Positions 5,766 through 7,712 of a stretch of DNA of 7,712 nt are shown here, one piece after another. Within the stretch, counting starts at the first letter, position 1; every line of letters starts with the position of its first letter. Location of the stretch: positions 1 through 7,712 of the forward strand of contig JAWOGN010000123.1 in NCBI GenBank assembly GCA_046496815.1, in the 5' to 3' direction. This stretch comes from JAWOGN01 sp046496815. GTDB lineage: Bacteria > Desulfobacterota > DSM-4660 > Desulfatiglandales > Desulfatiglandaceae. The translations under genes were made by a program, and so were the position numbers. Below the pieces are notes generated by a model. The model did no database searches and was not told the origin of the DNA. It saw only the letters and a list, made by a program, of their open reading frames with translations.

Positions 5766-6047
5766 GGAAATCGTGGATTGTGCCCGAATTTGTGCCCGCG
5801 GCGCTTTCTTCTTGCTGTTGATGATACGCTGCCTGCTTCCTTGTGGCATCTCTTAAATCCGCATCGCTCACAATATTGTACCGATCAAAAACGCTTCTTG
5901 TCCTGAGATCATCATTGCCACACGCTCGGGTACGCCTGCCCGGATCATGTTTCTGACAGCCGTTCTTCGGAGGTCATGAAACAATTTTCCCTTTAGTTTC
6001 GCCCCTTCAGATGCTTTAAGCCAAGCTTTTCTGAAACCTTTTATCTG
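5746..6047 (-). pseudogene. Decayed tyrosine recombinase (integrase), C-terminal remnant with frameshift
   Basis: Read on the minus strand, 6047-5901 encodes GFRKAWLKASEGAKLKGK, then FHDLRRTAVRNMIRAG, VPERVAMMISG. This includes the HxxR box of the tyrosine recombinase active site. The frame then shifts: from about 5896 the other frame gives RSVFDRYNIVSDADLRDA, with the Tyr nucleophile, and ends in a TGA at 5746-5748. Between the two, the expected His-Lys-Thr of the SGHKT motif is missing; the frame offset fits loss of about seven bases. A stop (TAG, 6048-6050) precedes the first part and no N-terminal domain is found upstream, so at least two lesions have inactivated the gene. Its 3' end overlaps the tRNA-Phe terminator, the usual place for an integrase beside its tRNA attachment site. 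No direct repeat of the tRNA 3' end was seen in the rest of the window. Confidence 0.85.
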
Positions 6048-6109
6048 CTATGAAGTGATAATACTGCATACCGGCCATAACGCTAACCCCTTGACTTTTG
6101 GTTAAATAT

Positions 6110-6146
6110 CTTGAAGGCCACAACATTACTTTCTCTAGCCCTCAAG
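6110..6146 (-). terminator. Possible weak hairpin downstream of the flavoprotein gene
   Basis: CTTGAAGGC (6110-6118) and GCCCTCAAG (6138-6146) pair except for one A-C mismatch, with a 19-base loop. On the minus strand it lies about 60 bases after the flavoprotein stop and is followed by ATATTTAACC, a poor T-tract. No gene is seen between this element and the integrase remnant. Confidence 0.2.
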
Positions 6147-6203
6147 AAAACTGACCATCCAGAAAACGCGGATATCATATGTCCCACCCAGGAATCCAAA
6201 ACT

Positions 6204-7640
6204 TTAAGTATAGTTTAATGCAGCATTCATGCCTGCTATACGCCCAAATACCAGGCAATCAATTATCGCACAACTCCCCAGGCGGCAGGCGCCATGGATT
6301 CCGCCGGTTACTTCCCCCGCCGCATACAACTGCTTTATTGGTTGCTTGTTCAGACCAATGACCCGGGCATTTTTGTTAATCTGAATTCCTCCCATGGTAT
6401 GATGCACCTTAGGCCAGAGACGAATCGCGTAAAAAGGAGGGTGAATGAGGGGTTGTGCGTCGGGAAGGATCGTTTTTCCAAATTCTATATCTCGCTTATT
6501 CTTCACATAACTATTGAATTTTTCGACAGTATCTTGCAACTCCTCACTTGGGATTTTGTAAGAATCAGACAGATCTTCTAGGTTATGGAATGCCTTTAGT
6601 ACCTTTTTCTTGAGACATCTATCCAGCATGTGTTTTCCGGATTTGGCCCCTTGTGCATCCGTAATACCGATAGAAGGCCTCCCAATTTTTAGAATAGCAT
6701 CAGCCCGAATCTTTCGATCGGCCGATTCCTTTACGAATCGCCTCCCTGTTTTGGGATCAATGATAATACCGTAGGGAAAGATAGACACACTGGCAAAGCT
6801 TGAACCCACACCTGATCCTTTTTCGTCTGGAGATGCCCAAGGCCCCAATTGAATCCAAGAAAGCTGAAGGGGAGTAGCGCCTATTCTCAAGGCCTCTATC
6901 AGAGCTTCGGCAGTCGCAGCCTTTCGGTTCGTACTCTCTACATCGGCAGTGAGTCTGGGGTCCTGAGTTGACCTAAAATCAACATCGCTTGAAAAACCAC
7001 CGGTGGCCAGTACAACTCCCTTTTTGACTTGTAGGAATGTGACAGTCCTCCTCTCCGATTCGGGGAAAACATATCCCTGGCGAATTTGAACACCTCTAAT
7101 GCCGCCGTTTTCATCTTTGAGAAGTTTTTCAAGGTACATCTGTGTTCTTACCTCTATCCCCAGTTTTTTCACAACACCCATCATCATCCTGAATAAGAAA
7201 GCGCCTGTGTGAAAACTTGAATGCCCCTTCACTGTGAGTGTACGAGGAACCGAATGACCCCCGAGTTGGTCCACCCGATCCACGTATTCTACCCCGATGC
7301 AGTCCATGCTCCACTGTAATGCTTCCTTGGACTTTTCAGCTAATGTTCTCACAAGATCAGGATGGTTCAAACCAAGCCCTGCTTTAACCATATCGTCTTG
7401 CATGACCTCCGGTGAGTCCTGAATCTTATGCTTTTTCTGAAAAACTGAGTAGGCCGCTGCCACCAGCCCGTCGCTAATAAGGGAATTTCCCCCACAATAT
7501 TTCATTTTTTCCAATATCGTCACAGAAGCACCCGCGTGCTTGGCTTCTATTGCGGCAGCCAGGCCTGCAAATCCACTTCCAATTACGACGACGTCAAATT
7601 CCTCATTCCATTTTTGGGGTAACTCTGAGCAGCATCTCAA
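6204..7640 (-). CDS. FAD-dependent oxidoreductase of the fumarate reductase / flavocytochrome c flavoprotein family
   Basis: A 478-residue flavoprotein. FDVVVIGSGFAGLAAAIEA (residues 15-33) is the FAD-binding fold with GSGFAG, followed by ILEK as the ribose-binding acidic end and GGNS (50-53). Late blocks match the family: HHTMGG (413-418), LYAAGEVTGGIHG (438-450) and RLGSCAIID (453-461). Compared from memory with soluble Shewanella fumarate reductase, R309, H413/H414 and R453 match active-site residues, but the His of the QAHPT segment is Gly here (QLGPW) and the Glu and Arg of the proton path appear replaced by Ser and Ile. It is therefore probably not a fumarate reductase; the substrate is unknown. 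No haem-binding CxxCH or signal peptide is seen. The TTG at 7640 is the first start in the window, without a good ribosome site, and the frame stays open to the edge at 7712, so the true N-terminus may lie outside. It lies beyond the tRNA-Phe/integrase scar and could be island cargo. Confidence 0.87.
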   Translation of the reverse strand: MRCCSELPQKWNEEFDVVVIGSGFAGLAAAIEAKHAGASVTILEKMKYCGGNSLISDGLVAAAYSVFQKKHKIQDSPEVMQDDMVKAGLGLNHPDLVRTLAEKSKEALQWSMDCIGVEYVDRVDQLGGHSVPRTLTVKGHSSFHTGAFLFRMMMGVVKKLGIEVRTQMYLEKLLKDENGGIRGVQIRQGYVFPESERRTVTFLQVKKGVVLATGGFSSDVDFRSTQDPRLTADVESTNRKAATAEALIEALRIGATPLQLSWIQLGPWASPDEKGSGVGSSFASVSIFPYGIIIDPKTGRRFVKESADRKIRADAILKIGRPSIGITDAQGAKSGKHMLDRCLKKKVLKAFHNLEDLSDSYKIPSEELQDTVEKFNSYVKNKRDIEFGKTILPDAQPLIHPPFYAIRLWPKVHHTMGGIQINKNARVIGLNKQPIKQLYAAGEVTGGIHGACRLGSCAIIDCLVFGRIAGMNAALNYT

Positions 7641-7712
7641 TAAATGATGGGAGGCGGTTGTTTTTGAGTCGAGATAAATGATGTAGCGATGCTGCCGAGC
7701 ATTGATTTTTAT

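Noticed and set aside
6016..6078. 20-codon minus-strand frame starting MAGMQYYHF with an AAGGGG eight bases upstream
   Set aside because: It overlaps the integrase remnant in another frame and ends within it; too short to support without homologues, although the ribosome-like site is noted.
1..7712. CRISPR array, insertion sequence ends or transposase
   Set aside because: No regularly spaced repeats and no transposase motifs were seen in any frame; the only mobile-element trace is the integrase remnant.

Overview
The window looks like chromosomal DNA of a Desulfobacterota (delta-proteobacterial, sulfate-reducer-like) bacterium. This is inferred from the style of the Rex regulator, the Usp-receiver fusion with its aromatic tail, a zinc-ribbon/acidic protein, a flavocytochrome-c-type flavoprotein and, above all, an apparent selenoprotein. 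No database search was possible.

Layout. Bases 1-213 are strikingly AT-rich and carry an open frame cut by the window edge; composition changes abruptly near 213, so this is either foreign DNA or an assembly/amplification junction. A minus-strand gene for a universal-stress-protein domain fused to a response-regulator receiver domain follows (432-1358), with its own sigma-70-like promoter and a hairpin at its 3' end. A ~590 bp divergent intergenic region holds both outward promoters and an imperfect structured inverted repeat. On the plus strand come rex (1952-2593), an exported DUF1573-type protein (2731-3429), RNase HI (3500-3976) and a flavin-reductase-like protein (3995-4468). A strong promoter and AT-rich leader then drive a zinc-ribbon, acid-rich protein (4721-5578). 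tRNA-Phe (5634-5709) with a good intrinsic terminator follows. The window ends with a decayed minus-strand integrase remnant abutting the tRNA and a minus-strand FAD-dependent oxidoreductase (6204-7640, frame open to the window edge).

The main discovery is the DUF1573 gene. A standard gene caller would split it in two at an in-frame TGA (2947). The TGA falls exactly where the family has the first Cys of its conserved Cys-Gly-Cys motif and is followed directly by Gly-Cys. The frame stays open for another 159 codons of convincing family sequence. The simplest reading is a selenocysteine (Sec-Gly-Cys) in an exported redox protein.

Thematically, Rex (NADH/NAD+ sensing), the Sec-Gly-Cys exported protein and the flavin reductase suggest a redox-related neighbourhood, but the functional link is inference. 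The tRNA-Phe / broken integrase pair marks an old integration site, and the flavoprotein beyond it may be island cargo.
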